Shown here in pieces: positions 22,961 through 34,997 of a stretch of 64,000 bases of DNA. The position numbers and the translations under genes are program-made. Each line of letters opens with the position of its first letter. Within the stretch, counting starts at the first letter, position 1. Origin of the DNA: Lytechinus variegatus (Eukaryota; Echinodermata; Echinoidea; Temnopleuroida; Toxopneustidae); the NCBI RefSeq assembly GCF_018143015.1, contig NC_054740.1:72127856-72191855 (forward strand), written 5' to 3'. The notes under the pieces are model-generated. The model saw only the letters and a program-made list of their open reading frames with translations, had not been told where the DNA came from and did no database searches.

Positions 22961-23886
22961 TTAATAATAATAATAATAATATAATAATAAATTGGTTCTT
23001 ATATAGCGCATAATCAATGGAAATTGCTCTATGCGCTTAGTACAAATTGCTCTCCAATATTACAGTTACACTACAACAAAAATAAATATGTTTTCAAATT
23101 TCTTTTAAAAGATTCAACAGAAGTACATGATCGAAGGTGAATTGGTAAACTATTCCATATTTTGGGACCGCAAAAATCAAAACTAGCTTCCCCCCTTTTG
23201 AAACAACTCTAGGAATTTGTAAAATTGTAGTGTCTTCACAAGAACGAAGTCTATAATGTGGCCGGTGTGGGTATCTAAGTAAACTATAAAGGTATTCAGG
23301 TGCCATTTTATGCATACACTTAAAAACTAACAGTGCAACTTTGTAAGATATTCTTTTGTCAACAGGTAACCAGTGCAAATGCTTTAACAAGGGAGTTGCC
23401 CGCTCATACTTCTGAGCTTTCAAGATAATCCTAGCGGCACGATTTTGAATGCGTTGCAACCTTTCACGATCTGTTTTATTGATATTAATCAATAGAGAAT
23501 TTGAGTAATCTAGCCTACTAAGCACAAGAGATCGGATAGCATGGTTACAAGCTTCATCAGTAAGCATTTTTCGTATTCTGCATATATTATAAAGGTGGAA
23601 ATTAAGAGATTTGCAAAGTGATGTCACTTGATAAGACATGGACAAGGAGGAATCAATGTAAATGCCAAGAGTTTTGACAGAACTGGAGGGGACAATGTCA
23701 GTATTACCAACAGACAGTGACAACGAGTGTGGAAGATGATGACGAAGTTTAGGAGAAACAAGTAACAGTGCCTCTGTTTTTGATTCATTGAACTGTAACT
23801 TATTCACCACCATCCACCGATTCACATCATGAATGCAGTTTGAGTCGTTGATCACTGTGCTCATGCTTTCTGTGTCAGACATCATC
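22961..23886 (-). mobile_element. 5'-truncated CR1/L2-type LINE
   Basis: On the minus strand, about 220 codons of reverse-transcriptase C-terminus: MVVNKLQFNESKTEALLL, VKTLGIYIDSSLSM, RIQNRAARIILK, LHWLPVDKRISYKVALLVFK. A frameshift follows VVSKGG; the other frame continues FCGPKIWNSLPIHLR. The 3' end has GCGCATAGAGCAATT-type tail sequence and a (TTA)n run at 22961-22990. It is inserted into array unit D between its CTTTCGACTTT and CGTCTCGTTCG blocks, so it is younger than the array. Confidence 0.85.
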
Positions 23887-24406
23887 GTTCGTCTCGTTCG
23901 TTTGAATTAGTGCGGTAAGTTTAAAAACCATTAACCATTAATTTCTTTATTCCCATCAGTCTTTGCCTCATCATTCGTTAGTAATATTGCTATAATTTGA
24001 ATTTAGGTTTGATTTTTTTTTATTCAGAAAAGTTAATGCTTAGTGATGGAGACATATCTAAATTTCCGTGAATTTTAGGGCTTTCGACAAATCAGGATGA
24101 AATCGATCATCATAAAACTTACAGCGCCATTGGTTTTATTCTTATTTTGAGAGACACTATTACTACTGATAATGATATCTGGATTTATATGGAGCTTTTT
24201 TGTCTGAGGATACAAAGCGCTGCTATTATCCCTGATATAGATCTAGATCACAAGTAGAAATAAACACTGCAAAAAGGGACGATTATCATTAACAGCAATT
24301 CGCAAAGTTAATATTTATTTATAGATCTATTATGATGAATGAGTTATGTAGTTGAAATTGAATAAAACTAAAATGTTATAAATAGTTTATTTTTAATGCC
24401 GTACAG

Positions 24407-24646
24407 GTCTGGGATGGGATCGTCATGTTCACGCAATTTTGTAGAGAAGCTCCGGTTCGAACCGTGCCGACGAAGAAAAGCCTCATGAAACTTTATGCTG
24501 TACAGGACAGGAATTTGAACATGCCTTCACGTTGTTTTAAAGAGAAGCTGCAACAATGTCGACGGAAAGTCACCTGGCCTGTTGGTACACAACAATGCAG
24601 AATTCTCACAGCAAAGCTCACATGTATACAACTGAACGGTTTATGA
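24407..24646 (+). CDS. Last array exon with a small open frame
   Basis: After TACAG the conserved GTCTGGGATGGGATC block leads into a 73-codon frame starting MFTQFCREAPVRTVPTKKSL and ending AKLTCIQLNGL. Five Cys and many basic residues. No family was recognised. It differs from the other array exons and may be the terminal exon of the array transcript, coding or not. Confidence 0.3.
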   Translation, partial: VWDGIVMFTQFCREAPVRTVPTKKSLMKLYAVQDRNLNMPSRCFKEKLQQCRRKVTWPVGTQQCRILTAKLTCIQLNGL

Positions 24647-24649
24647 AAT

Positions 24650-25010
24650 TAAAGAGGAATGGAGTAAAGTGAATGAGTAAAGCAATTATTAGGTATTTTT
24701 TGTAAGATATTATTTTCGTAAGATGTGATTGTAGGTGAATTATCATCTTTAATTTATACCTCACGGTACAAGTAATATATGCAATGGTTTGAGTAGTCAT
24801 TTTAGGTCCTTTTGAGGGTCGAAGTTTATTTTACAGGTTTCCTGCCACTAACGATTCGTCGGTCAAATGGGTCACTATTTTTTTTTCAACTATAAACTTA
24901 GTCACTCTCGCCAATTACTTTTCCACTTCTAAAGTGAATACGACACATCGCACTTGCATCATATATCAAATAATTACCATATCATCATCCTGGAACTAAT
25001 CGCATATTTT
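24650..25010. other. No gene seen
   Basis: AT-rich spacer between the exon array and the minisatellite; contains TAAAGCAATTATTAGG and no recognised element. Confidence 0.5.
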
Positions 25011-28000
25011 ACAACATGTGACCCGTCATGCAGCAACAAGTCTCCTTCCATACAATATGTCGCCATTTTATTACAATGCATCAAGTCGCCCTTTCACCAT
25101 ACAGCAACAATTCACCTTTCATCTAAATAGTCGCCCTTTCATCACAGAGAAACAAGTTGCATTTTCATTCAACATGTCACCGTTTCATACCACAACAGTT
25201 CGCATTCATCTAACATGTCACCCTTTCATCATACAGCAACAGATCGCCTTTCATCCAAAATGTCTCCTTTTCATCTTACAGCAACAAGTGACTTTTAATC
25301 TAAAACTTTGATGTCGCCCCTCGTACAACATGAGACCCTTTCATCATTATGCAGCAACACGTCGCCCTTTCATTATACTGCAATTCTCGTGTCGCCCTTA
25401 TATCTTACAACAACAAGACGCCTTTCATCATACAGCAACAAGCCACCTTTCGTAACATGAGGCCCTTTCATCTTTATGCAGCAGCACGTCGCCCTTTCAT
25501 CATACTGCAACATATCCCTTGAAATCATCATACAACAAGACGCCAGTATGCAGCAAGTCGCCTTCGTAATATATGAGGCCCTTTATTCATACTGCAACAT
25601 GTCGTCCTTTCATCTGAAACAAAACGCCTTTCATCATACAGCAACAAGTCGCCATTTCATCATACAAATCACCTTTCATCCAAAATGAAGCTTCCTTTCA
25701 TCATCCGCAACAACTCACCTTTCGCACAACATGAGAGCTTTTCATCATTATGCAGTAGCACGTCACCCTTTCATCATATTGCAACAAGACGCATATCATA
25801 CAAGCCACATTTCGTATAATATGTCACCCTTTCATCATACTACAAGTTGTTTTTCATCATACAGCAATAGCCTGCCTTATGCAATAAGTCACCTTTCATA
25901 CAACAGATCGCCCTTTTATCGTACAGCAACATATCTCATTTCATCCAAAATGTCGCCCTTTCATCATACAGCAATAAGCCTCCTTCCAAAATTTTGCATT
26001 TTCATACCGCAACAAGTCGCCTTTCATCCAACATGTCACCCTTTCATCATACAGCAAGAAGTCGCTTTTCATCCAAGATGTCGCCCATTCAGCCACAATG
26101 CCACCCTTTTATCCAAAATCTCACCATTTCATCCAAAATGTCACCATTCTATTCAACATGTCACTATTTCATCAGCAACAGCCGCGTTTCATCCAAAATG
26201 TCACCCTTTTATCGTACAGCAACAAGTTTCATTTCATCGAAAATTTCGCCCTTTCATCATTCAGCAACAAGCCGCCTTATTGTGCAATAAGTCGCCTTTC
26301 ATACGACAGGTCGCCCTTTCGTCGTACAGCAACAAGACGCCTTTAACAAGTTGTCCTTTCATCTGAAACAAGACGCCTTCATCATACAGCAAGAAGTCGC
26401 CTTTCATTTAAGATGTCGCCCTTTCGCCATACAGGAAAAAGTTGCCTTCCATCCAACATGTCGCCTTTCATCGTACAGGAACAAGCCACCTATCGTACAA
26501 TATACCCTTTCATCATGCTAAAACATGTTGTCTTTCATCCAAAATGTCGCCCTTTCATTATAAAGAAGCAAGCCGCCTTGGAACTAGTCACCTTTCGTAC
26601 TACAGGAGTCACCTTCATCATTATGCAGCAACACATTGCCCTTTCATCATACATCAACAAGACACCTTTCATCCAAAATGTCTCCTTTTCATCTTACAGC
26701 AACAAGTGACTTTTTATCCAAAACTTTGATGTCGCCCCTCGTACAACATGAGACCCTTTCATCAGTACGCAGCAGCATGTTGCCCTTTCACTATACTGCA
26801 GCATGTCGCCCTTTCATCTGAAACAAAACACCTTTCATCATACAGCAACAAGATGCCATTTCATCATACAAGTCGCCTTTCATTCAAAATGTCACCCTTT
26901 CATCATACAACAAGACGTCTTTTCATTCAACATGTCGCCCTTTCATACCGCAACTAGTCGCCTTTATCTTACATGTCACACTTTCATAATACATGAACAG
27001 ATCGCCTTTCATCCAAAATGTCTCCTTTTCATCTTACAGCAACAAGTGACCTTTCATCCAAAACTTTGATGTCGCCCCTCGTACAACACGAGACCCTTTC
27101 ATCATTATGCAGCAACACGTCGCCCTTTCATCCTACAACATTCATGTCGCCCTTTCATCTTACAACAATCCTTTCATCATACAGCCAAAATCTACCTTTC
27201 GTAACAACATGAGACCCTTTCATCTTTATGCAGCAGCATGTCGCCCTTTCACTATACTGCAACATGTCGTCCTTACATCATAAAACAACAAGACGCCAGA
27301 ATGCAAAAAGTCGCCTTCGTACTATATGAGACCCTTTCATCACCATGCAGCAACGTGTCGCCCTTTCATCATATTGCAACAAGACGCATTTCATCAAAGA
27401 ACAAGCCACCTTTCGTATAATGTAACCCTTTCATCATACTACAAGTCTTTTTTCATCATAAAGCAACACGCTGCCTTATGCAATAAGTCGCCTTTCATAC
27501 AACAGATCGACCATTTTATCGTACAGCAACATATCTCATTTCATCCAAAATGTCACCCTTTCATCATACAGCAACAAGCCGCCTTCCAAAATGTCGCCCT
27601 TTCACCACACAGCAACAAGTCGTCTTACATCCAAAGTGTCGACCCTCCATCATACAAGTCGCCTTATCATCATACAGCAACAAGGCACCTTTCGTACAAT
27701 ATGTCACCCTTTCATCATACAGCAATAAATCGCCTTCCGTCCGACATGTCTGCCTTTCATCATACAGCAACAAGTCGTCTTCCATCCAAAGTGTCGCCCC
27801 TCCATCATACAGAAACAAGTCGCCTTTCACCCATGTCGCTCTTTCATCCAATATTTTACACTTTCATCTAAAATGTTGCCCTTTCATCACACAGGAATAA
27901 GTCGTCCTTCATCAAAATGTCCCCCTTTCATCATACACAATCAAGCCACCTTTCGTACATGTCACCCTTTCATCATACAGCAATAAATCGCCTTCCGTCC

Positions 28001-28365
28001 AACATGTCGCCCTTTCATCATACAGCAACAAGTCGTCTTTCATCCAAAGTGTCGGCCCTCCATCATACAGAAACAAGTCGACTCTATCCAAGTCGTCTTT
28101 CATCCAAATGTCGCCCTTTCATCAAACAAAAAACAAGCCACTTTTCGTACAATACGTCACCCTTTCATCATGCAGCATTAAGTAGCCTTTTATCCAAATG
28201 TCGCCCTTCCATCATACAGCAATAAGTCGCCTTTCATCCAAACTGTCGCCCTTCCAACTAGTCGCCTTCCATCCAACACGTCGCCCTTTCATCCAGCCTG
28301 TCGCCCTTTCATCCAAAATGTCACCCTTTCATTATACAGCAGCAGGTCGCCTGCATGCAAAATTT
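25011..28365. repeat. Large degenerate 45-bp minisatellite
   Basis: Over 3.3 kb the sequence alternates GTCGCCCTTTCATCATACAG CAACAA and GTCGCCTTTCATCCAAAAT, giving a unit of about 45 bases with many substitutions and indels. Higher-order structure is visible: the block GATGTCGCCCCTCGTACAAC recurs at about 25310, 26728 and 27068. Because 45 is a multiple of three, several frames stay open for 60-210 codons (SPFHHTATSRL repeats). Those frames are by-products. Confidence 0.9.
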
Positions 28366-28399
28366 ATCGCATTTTCTGCCGATTATGTTTACCCTCTGT

Positions 28400-28940
28400 A
28401 ATGCATGCTAAGGTAAGAGATAAGGTAAGTAATTTTCAAATCAACTGCAATCTTGCTCCGATATTAATCACTACCCAAAAACCTATAATTTTATGAAAGA
28501 TATAATTCTATTATTATTCACTTCAATGATGTCCATTGTAATATATATAAGAAGGAAAGAAAGGAGGAATTGTATTGAATGTAAAATCTTCCACGATTCC
28601 GCAAAATGGAATGACTTCTAAGAGATATCGAATTTTAACGGGAACGTCAAAACGTTGAAATTAATATAGTTTTTCGTGTGTTATCCCATTATATGCTCTG
28701 AAATCAAAGGAAAGTTATATAACTTAGAATTATTTCTAAATATCTTTACATTATGTGATCTTAACAGTGTCATTTTATTCATATTCAAGAAAGCTCTGGT
28801 GACATGATTAATGCGATGGCTTCCAAGACCAAGGAAGACATTTATGCACATAATACATTTCCTGGATCATTTCATTTTCTTTTTCTCTTCAAATTCCCTC
28901 ACATTTTGTTTTCATGCTCATAACATTAATGATATTTTTT
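28400..28940. other. No gene seen
   Basis: AT-rich spacer between two tandem-repeat fields. A donor-like GGTAAGAGATAAGGTAAGTA occurs at 28411-28430. No coding signal. Confidence 0.5.
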
Positions 28941-28944
28941 GTCT

Positions 28945-31900
28945 GCACAGGGTAGCTTCAGCATTAATTGGCAGTCAGTTGAATGTTGAAATCTCCTTGA
29001 GTTTCCCCTTCGCTAGCGACTTTAATTTATCCTATGGCCGGACCTACCGGACATATATAATTATAATGTATGATATTAATGACACGTCTTGTTTACTCAG
29101 GGTCTTGGCTTTTATTTGAGTTCTTCCTGCAGATCTGTTAAAGTTTAATACCGATAAATATGATTCTTATTTTTTAGGGTAGCCATCCAAGCTTTTATTG
29201 GCGGTATTCGGCAGCCCTTGCTAACATTACCCCTTTCTTCCATTCTTAAATCTAGAGTCACTGTCAGAAAGACAAAGTCCCATTTTCAAAAAAGATCTAT
29301 ATACATGACGCATGTATTAGTGTCTATTAAATTGAATAAGCTGTTAACTTAATAATTTTCATAAATTTTCTGCTTCCTAACATGTATGTATTTTTTCTCT
29401 TTTCAGGCTGGATGCACTTTTTTAATGGGACATCTGCATGTGACAGCCGCTTTGCTTATATCGGCGCTCCTTCGGAGCCTATACGTAACATGTTTACTCA
29501 CTTCTAAATTCACTTATTCGCACATTATCAACTTCGACTTTTGGGGATTTTACAGCGAACATAATTTTACTTTTTCATTTTCTATATTTTATTCTCGTTT
29601 CCCCACAATTTTCCTCTTTTCGACATGATCGTTCTGATGACTCTTCTCTCCCCTCCCCTCCAATTACCAAATGTTTATGCTCATTTGTCATCAATAATTG
29701 TCCTTTTACTGGCGATCTTCCTGCAGCTCTGTAAAAGTGTTTTTGTAATAATGGCTCTTATTTTCTAGGGTCGCCACTTCTGCTTTTGTTGGCGATATTT
29801 CGGCGGCCTTACAACTTATTTGCATTTATTCCTTCCTTCCATTCTCAAATCCAGAGTAGCTGTGACAAAAACAATAGTCCCATTTTGTAAATATATGCCT
29901 ACAGGACATGTACTATTCACGAACTTTTGTTTTCTAGTACAATTGTTTCTTCATACGAACATATTTCCTTTTCTTTTTTCATGCTGTCTTTTTTTATTTC
30001 ATTTGGGGTAGCAACTTTGGCTTCTATTGGCGCTCCTTCGATCCGGTTAACATGTTTACTCCTTTTCTAATCACTAATCGACTTTTTTTCTCTCTTTTTC
30101 TTTTTTTACATAGTATCATCTTCGAATTTATGGGGTTATTCAAAAGATTTTGCAGACATATTTTCTTTTACTTCTCCTCTTCCATTTAAAATCATAAAAT
30201 CAGTGTAGATACAAAATTAAACTCATTTTCACTTGTTCTTTTTAATATTTACCTATTGTAATTTTGTAAGTATGTGTATTCTCGTTTCCCATAACGTATG
30301 ATGTATTTTTCTGACAGGATCGATGCGCTCTAAATAATGACTCTTCATTTTTTCCCAGCTATCAAATGTTTTTATTTTTATGTGATGTACTGTTTCATGT
30401 CAATGTACTTGTCCATGGTGGCAGTGATTATTTTGGTAGGAACCTGAATTCAAAAGGCAAACCACTTCAGCTGATATTGGCGGTTTTTCCTTGACCCTGA
30501 TAATAAAGACTCCTCATGTGGTCATCTCTTTAGGGTAATCTTCCAGCTACATTGCTACTTGAGAGTGAAATGTTTTCATGTACTTTTTTATTGCCTTTAA
30601 TTTTATTTCGTATATTATTTGGAAATATTCAAGCCGTTTTCATAACAGAATGAAATGTTTTTATATGTTTTCATTGCCTTAATGAGGATTCTGAAGGTAG
30701 CAAGTTCGGATTTTATTGGTATTCTTCAAGCTGTGATGCTAACAGATCAAAATGATTTCATGTGTGTTATTCTTTTTAATGATTATTGTTATCTATCAAA
30801 GTACTACAGATTTTTTTATTGGCAATCTTCCAGCTGTATTCTTAAAGTGATTCATCTGATTCCCAAATTGCTGTATTGCAAACAGAATGAAATGTTTTTT
30901 GTTCATCTATTATTGTTTACCGAAGGTATAGCTACTTGGAATTTTGTTGGCATTCTTCCTCCTTGCAATGCTAACAGAATATGATATTTTCATGTTTTTA
31001 TTCCTCCTATTCTTATTTATCTAAGGGAGCCACTTCAAATTCTATTTTCGAAATCTTACTGATTATTGTATTGATAACGGGATGAAATGTTTCTTATTTA
31101 CCTAAGTATTTTATCGGTAATCTTGCAGCCGTCTTGCTAACTGAATGACATAAATTATGTTTTCATGTTTTTATCGCCCTCAATGATTCGTATTCTTTCA
31201 GTTGTATTGTTAACATAATGAAATATGATTACATATGTTTTATTATTTACCAAAGGTAGCCATCTCAGATTTTATTCGTAAATCTTCCCAGCTGTACTGC
31301 CAATAGAATTGATATGTTTCTATGTGTTTTAATTCCTCTTAATGTTGATTCTTGTTTACCTAAGGTAGCCCCTTGGAAATAAGTTTACATTCTTTCTGCG
31401 GGTGATGCTAAAAGAAAATGTTTTCTTGTTTTTTTACTCTCCTTAATAATGATTCTTATTTATCTAAGGTAGCCACTTCAAATTTGTATTGGCGATCTTC
31501 TACCTGTACTGCTAACAGATTATTTCCTTTTATGATAATTTTTTTTACCCTAGGTGACCACTTCAGATTTATTACAATCTTCCAAGTGTATTGCTAACAG
31601 AATGAAATGTTTTCATATTTTTCTATTCCCTTAATGCTTCTTGTTTACCTATGGTACCACTTTGTATTTTGTAATGTTCCAGTTGTATTGTCAACAGAAT
31701 GAAATATGTTTTCATATGTTTTATTCCCATTATTAATGATTCTTACTGGTAATCTTCCAGCTGTATTGATAACAGAATAAAATATGTTTTCATACAAGTT
31801 TTTATCCCCCTTGATGATTCTTATTATCTAAGCAACCAATACTGATGTAATGCTAACAGAATTGAATGATGTATTTTCATCTTCCTGCCGTATTGCTAAC

Positions 31901-33640
31901 ACTATGTTTTCATATTTTATCATTAATAGTGATTATAATTATTATGCTTCCTTAGGTAGTCACTTCAAATTTTATTAGTTATCCCAACTGAAAATTGGTA
32001 ACAGAATTAAATATGTTTTCATTATGTTTTATTTCCGTCAATAATGAACCTTATTTACCTTAGGTAGCCATTAGGATTTTGTTGGCATTCTTCCAGCTGC
32101 ATTGCTAATAGAATGAAAAATGTTTTCATATGTATTTATTCCCCGTTATCTTTTATGCTTTAATTCCCCTAAATGTGTCTTATATTCACCCAAGGCAACC
32201 ACTTTGTATTTTATTTAAGGGTCTATACAGTTGTAATGCCAACAGAATGGAATATGTTTTCAGATGTTTTATTCCCCTTATTAATGATTCTTGTGATCTT
32301 TCTGGTAAATCTTCCAGCTGTATTGATAACAGAATATAATGTTTTCATATATTTTTATTTTTTCCCCTTAATCATCTTGATATCAGGTAATCAATACTGA
32401 TTCATTGCTAACATAATTAAATAGATTGAAATTTCATATGTTTTACTCCCCTTAATTATTCTTATTTACCTAAAAGGAGCAACTTCGGAATTTATTCGTA
32501 ATAATCTTCTAGCTGTACTCTTAAAGGGGAAGTTCACCCTGAAGAAAACTTTGTTGTAAAAGTAGCAGAAAAAATAGTAAAAATTATTGGTGAAGGTTTG
32601 AGGAAAATCCGTTAAAGAATAAGAAAGTTATTGGAGTTCAAAGTTTTGGATTTGTGACGTCATAAACGAGCAGCTGCTTCATGTGTTATGTAATATAAAA
32701 TGCATGAATTTCAATTTTTTTATGGTTCCTGATGACTTAATTAAGTTTTCTATTCATGATCGGGTGTGAAATGATTTGTCTATTGATATACAATAGGTAC
32801 AGTGAAAACCGTTTTCAATTTTCTGAGAAAATGACATTTCATTGATTTTTTACCAATCACTCTGTAGGAATGCTGCTCGCATATGACGTCACAAATCAAA
32901 TAATTGAAATTCTAATAACTTTTTAATTATTTGATGAATTTTTCTCAAACCTTCGTCAATATTTTTTATTATTTTTTCTGCTATTTTTACAATAAACTTT
33001 TTGTCAGGGTGAACTTCCCCTTTAACTAAATGAAATATGTATTTATCTCTCATAACTCTGCTTACCTATCCAGGAAACTTGTTTCACAATTTATTAGTAT
33101 TTTTTAACTGAATGAAATATTTATTCATATGTTTTTATCACCCTTAATGACTCTTATTACCAAAGGTAACATACCATTACGTATTGCCAACAGAATAACA
33201 GATGTTTTCATGTTTTATCCGCTTTAGATTGTTTTCCTAAGGTAGCCATTTCGGAATTTATTGGTAATCTTCTAGTTGAAAATTTCTAGCAAAATTTTTT
33301 TATTACCCTTAATGATTTTCATTTACCTAAGGCAGCAACTACGCATTTATATTGACGATCTTCCAGCTGTATTGGTAACACAATTATTTCCCTTTATCTT
33401 ATTTACCTCGGGCATGTCAGGTAGCCACTTCAATTTTATCCATCTTCTGCCGTATTGGATTGCTAACCGAATGAAATGATTTCATATTTCTTTATTTTCC
33501 TTATTAATAATTCTTATTTCAGGTTTTATTGGTAATCTTCCATTGCTGATATAGAATGAAATATGTGTGTTTATTCCCCTTAATGATTCTTATTTTCCGT
33601 AGGCAACCATTTCAGATTTTATTGTAATTTTGCTAACATA
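28945..33640 (+). repeat. Degenerate tandem repeat of about 105-bp units
   Basis: The typical unit is TAAGGTAGCCACTTCAGATT, TTATTGGTAATCTTCCAGCT, GTATTGCTAACAGAATGAAA, TATGTTTTCATATGTTTTAT and TCCCCTTAATGATTCTTATTTACC. From about 30.5 kb, units of 90-110 bases repeat some 30 times. The left part (28945-30500) has longer, more diverged units (GGGTAGCCATCC..GGCGATCTTC). Each unit contains a pyrimidine run followed by AG, so it is rich in acceptor-like sites. Open frames are short and inconsistent. A MITE interrupts it at 32521-33025. Confidence 0.85.
32521..33025. mobile_element. TTAA-flanked MITE of a second family
   Basis: TTAA then AGGGGAAGTTCACCCTGA at the left; TCAGGGTGAACTTCCCCT then TTAA at the right. 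The inverted ends are nearly perfect. The interior also has complementary GTGACGTCAT blocks. It is inserted in the 105-bp repeat field, so it is younger than it. A decayed relative lies at 35520-35875. Confidence 0.85.
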
Positions 33641-33689
33641 ATTATGATGAAACGTTTTCAGCTATTTTTTGTGTCTTTTTTATGTTTAT

Positions 33690-33945
33690 TTTTGTCTATT
33701 TGTGTCTACTTGTGTATATGTGTGTGTGTGCCCACTTGTGTATATGTATGTTTGTGTCTACTTGTGTATATATGTATGTTTGTGTCTACTTGTGTATATG
33801 TATGTTTGTGTCTACTTGTGTATATGTATGTTTGTGTCTACTTATATATATATGTATGTTTGTGTCTACTTGTGTATAATGTATGTTTGTGTCTACTTGT
33901 GTATATGTATGTTTGTGTCTACCTGTGTATATGTATGTCTATGCC
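33690..33945. repeat. 26-28-bp minisatellite
   Basis: About nine copies of TGTGTCTACTTGTGTATATG plus TATGTT. The long Val-Cys-Leu-Tyr open frames across it are artefacts of the repeat. Confidence 0.9.
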
Positions 33946-33959
33946 TGTTCGTGAAATTT

Positions 33960-34520
33960 GTTAAATATGTACATGTTTTATTCATCATTTAATCCATCTT
34001 CCATTCATTAGGGGCTTTATACTAACCATATTTACATTACATAATTCCCTTTTGTTTATTTTTGTTCATCACCTTTCTGTTCTACTAACTCGGGGTCATG
34101 CTGCTACCTTCACGCGGTGACCCTGTTAAAGTGCAAGGGCATCACTCGAAAAAAATGAATGCAATTGGCAGGAATCTTTGTGCCGAAATATTTGAACTGA
34201 AATTTGCTCACAGACTCTTTGAAAATAGTTGTTTTTATACACAATCAAAAAGATCCCAAACGAATAATTTGCCTGCAGAACAAGGTAAAAAGTTGTTGCA
34301 CAAAATGTGGTAGTGCCCTTGCACCACTAAAGCAGCAATTAACGTGATCAATTTATTTGTATATCCACTTCTCTTATGTTGTTTCTTCTTCTGTGTATGT
34401 TTCTCTTCTGCCGCCATTTTTTGCCCCGCACATTTGGGGCCCTTTCAGCTGCGCTACCATTCCGAAACACTCTTCCTTTTTCCCTCTTCATTTTCCATAT
34501 TACCCTTGTGGGTTGGTTTA
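33960..34520. other. No confident gene
   Basis: 34098-34313 (plus) is a 71-codon frame starting MLLPSRGDPVKVQGHHSKKM with no known similarity. It includes the near-inverted flanks AAAGTGCAAGGGCA and TAGTGCCCTTGCAC, which suggest a small inverted-end element rather than a gene. Confidence 0.3.
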
Positions 34521-34524
34521 TTTC

Positions 34525-34880
34525 CTATTCGTCTGCCAGCTCGTCCATTGCCAACTCGTCTACTATCATTTGGTTTACTATCAGTTCGTCCACTATCCAC
34601 ATGGTCTAATTGCCAATTCGTCCATTCACTATTTCGTCTTAATAACCAATTGTCCGATAGTCATTTGTCAATATACCATTTGGTCTAATTGGACTAAGTG
34701 TTTATTGTGTAAAGTGAATGAAAATTACTGGTTATGAGAGGAAGTGATGATTGCATCAAATGGTAATTGGACAAAGTGGTTGTTACATGAAATGTTGATG
34801 GACGGAATAGCATGAGGCTAAATGAGAGTAGACCATGTGAGTGGACGAGTTGGCAGTAGACGAATTGGCAATTTGGGGGG
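34525..34880. repeat. Palindromic TAGACGAAATGG-word repeat, copy 3
   Basis: Left half CAGCTCGTCCATTGCCAACT...CAATTCGTCC; right half ...GTGGACGAGTTGGCAGTAGA and ACGAATTGGCAATTTG. Long imperfect palindrome; the best preserved of the three copies. Confidence 0.7.
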
Positions 34881-34997
34881 GGGGAGGCTGGGTTTGCAGG
34901 CAAGGTCCCTTTGTGTATTTTCTGGGTTAAAAATTCTCATTTGTGGAAAAAAAAATGAGAAAGAAGAAAAAAAATGAAAGAGAATCGAGTCCATGCC

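Larger units (their letters stand above)
16875..24660 (+). repeat. Tandem array of structured exon-like units
   Basis: Four units begin with a hairpin at 16875, 19438, 21189 and 22673. After each hairpin comes a diverged block ending in a donor-like site (17751, 19919, 21652, 23915), an AT-rich stretch of 0.5-1.5 kb and an acceptor-like ...TTTCAG or TACAG (before 19248, 20734, 22473, 24407) followed by a conserved roughly 50-base block containing ATATCTACACAGTACTA..AGGAGGCAAG. Read as one transcript, internal exons would be 19248-19918, 20734-21651 and 22473-23914, each with one hairpin in its middle. Reading frames are not conserved between copies, so it looks non-coding. Tandem exon duplication in a structured lncRNA is the favoured reading; an old satellite is the alternative. 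Confidence 0.6.

Noticed and set aside
25011-28365. CRISPR-like repeat-spacer structure
   Set aside because: Units are degenerate and contiguous with no unique spacers, and the surrounding DNA is clearly eukaryotic.
25018-28401. Many open frames of 60-211 codons with SPFHHTATSRL-type motifs on both strands
   Set aside because: They are by-products of a 45-base tandem repeat whose period is a multiple of three. Frames break at non-triplet indels and no start, splice or codon signal supports them.
33644-33992. Val/Cys/Leu/Tyr-rich frames of about 106 codons
   Set aside because: They translate a 26-28-base minisatellite; all three frames are open for the same reason.
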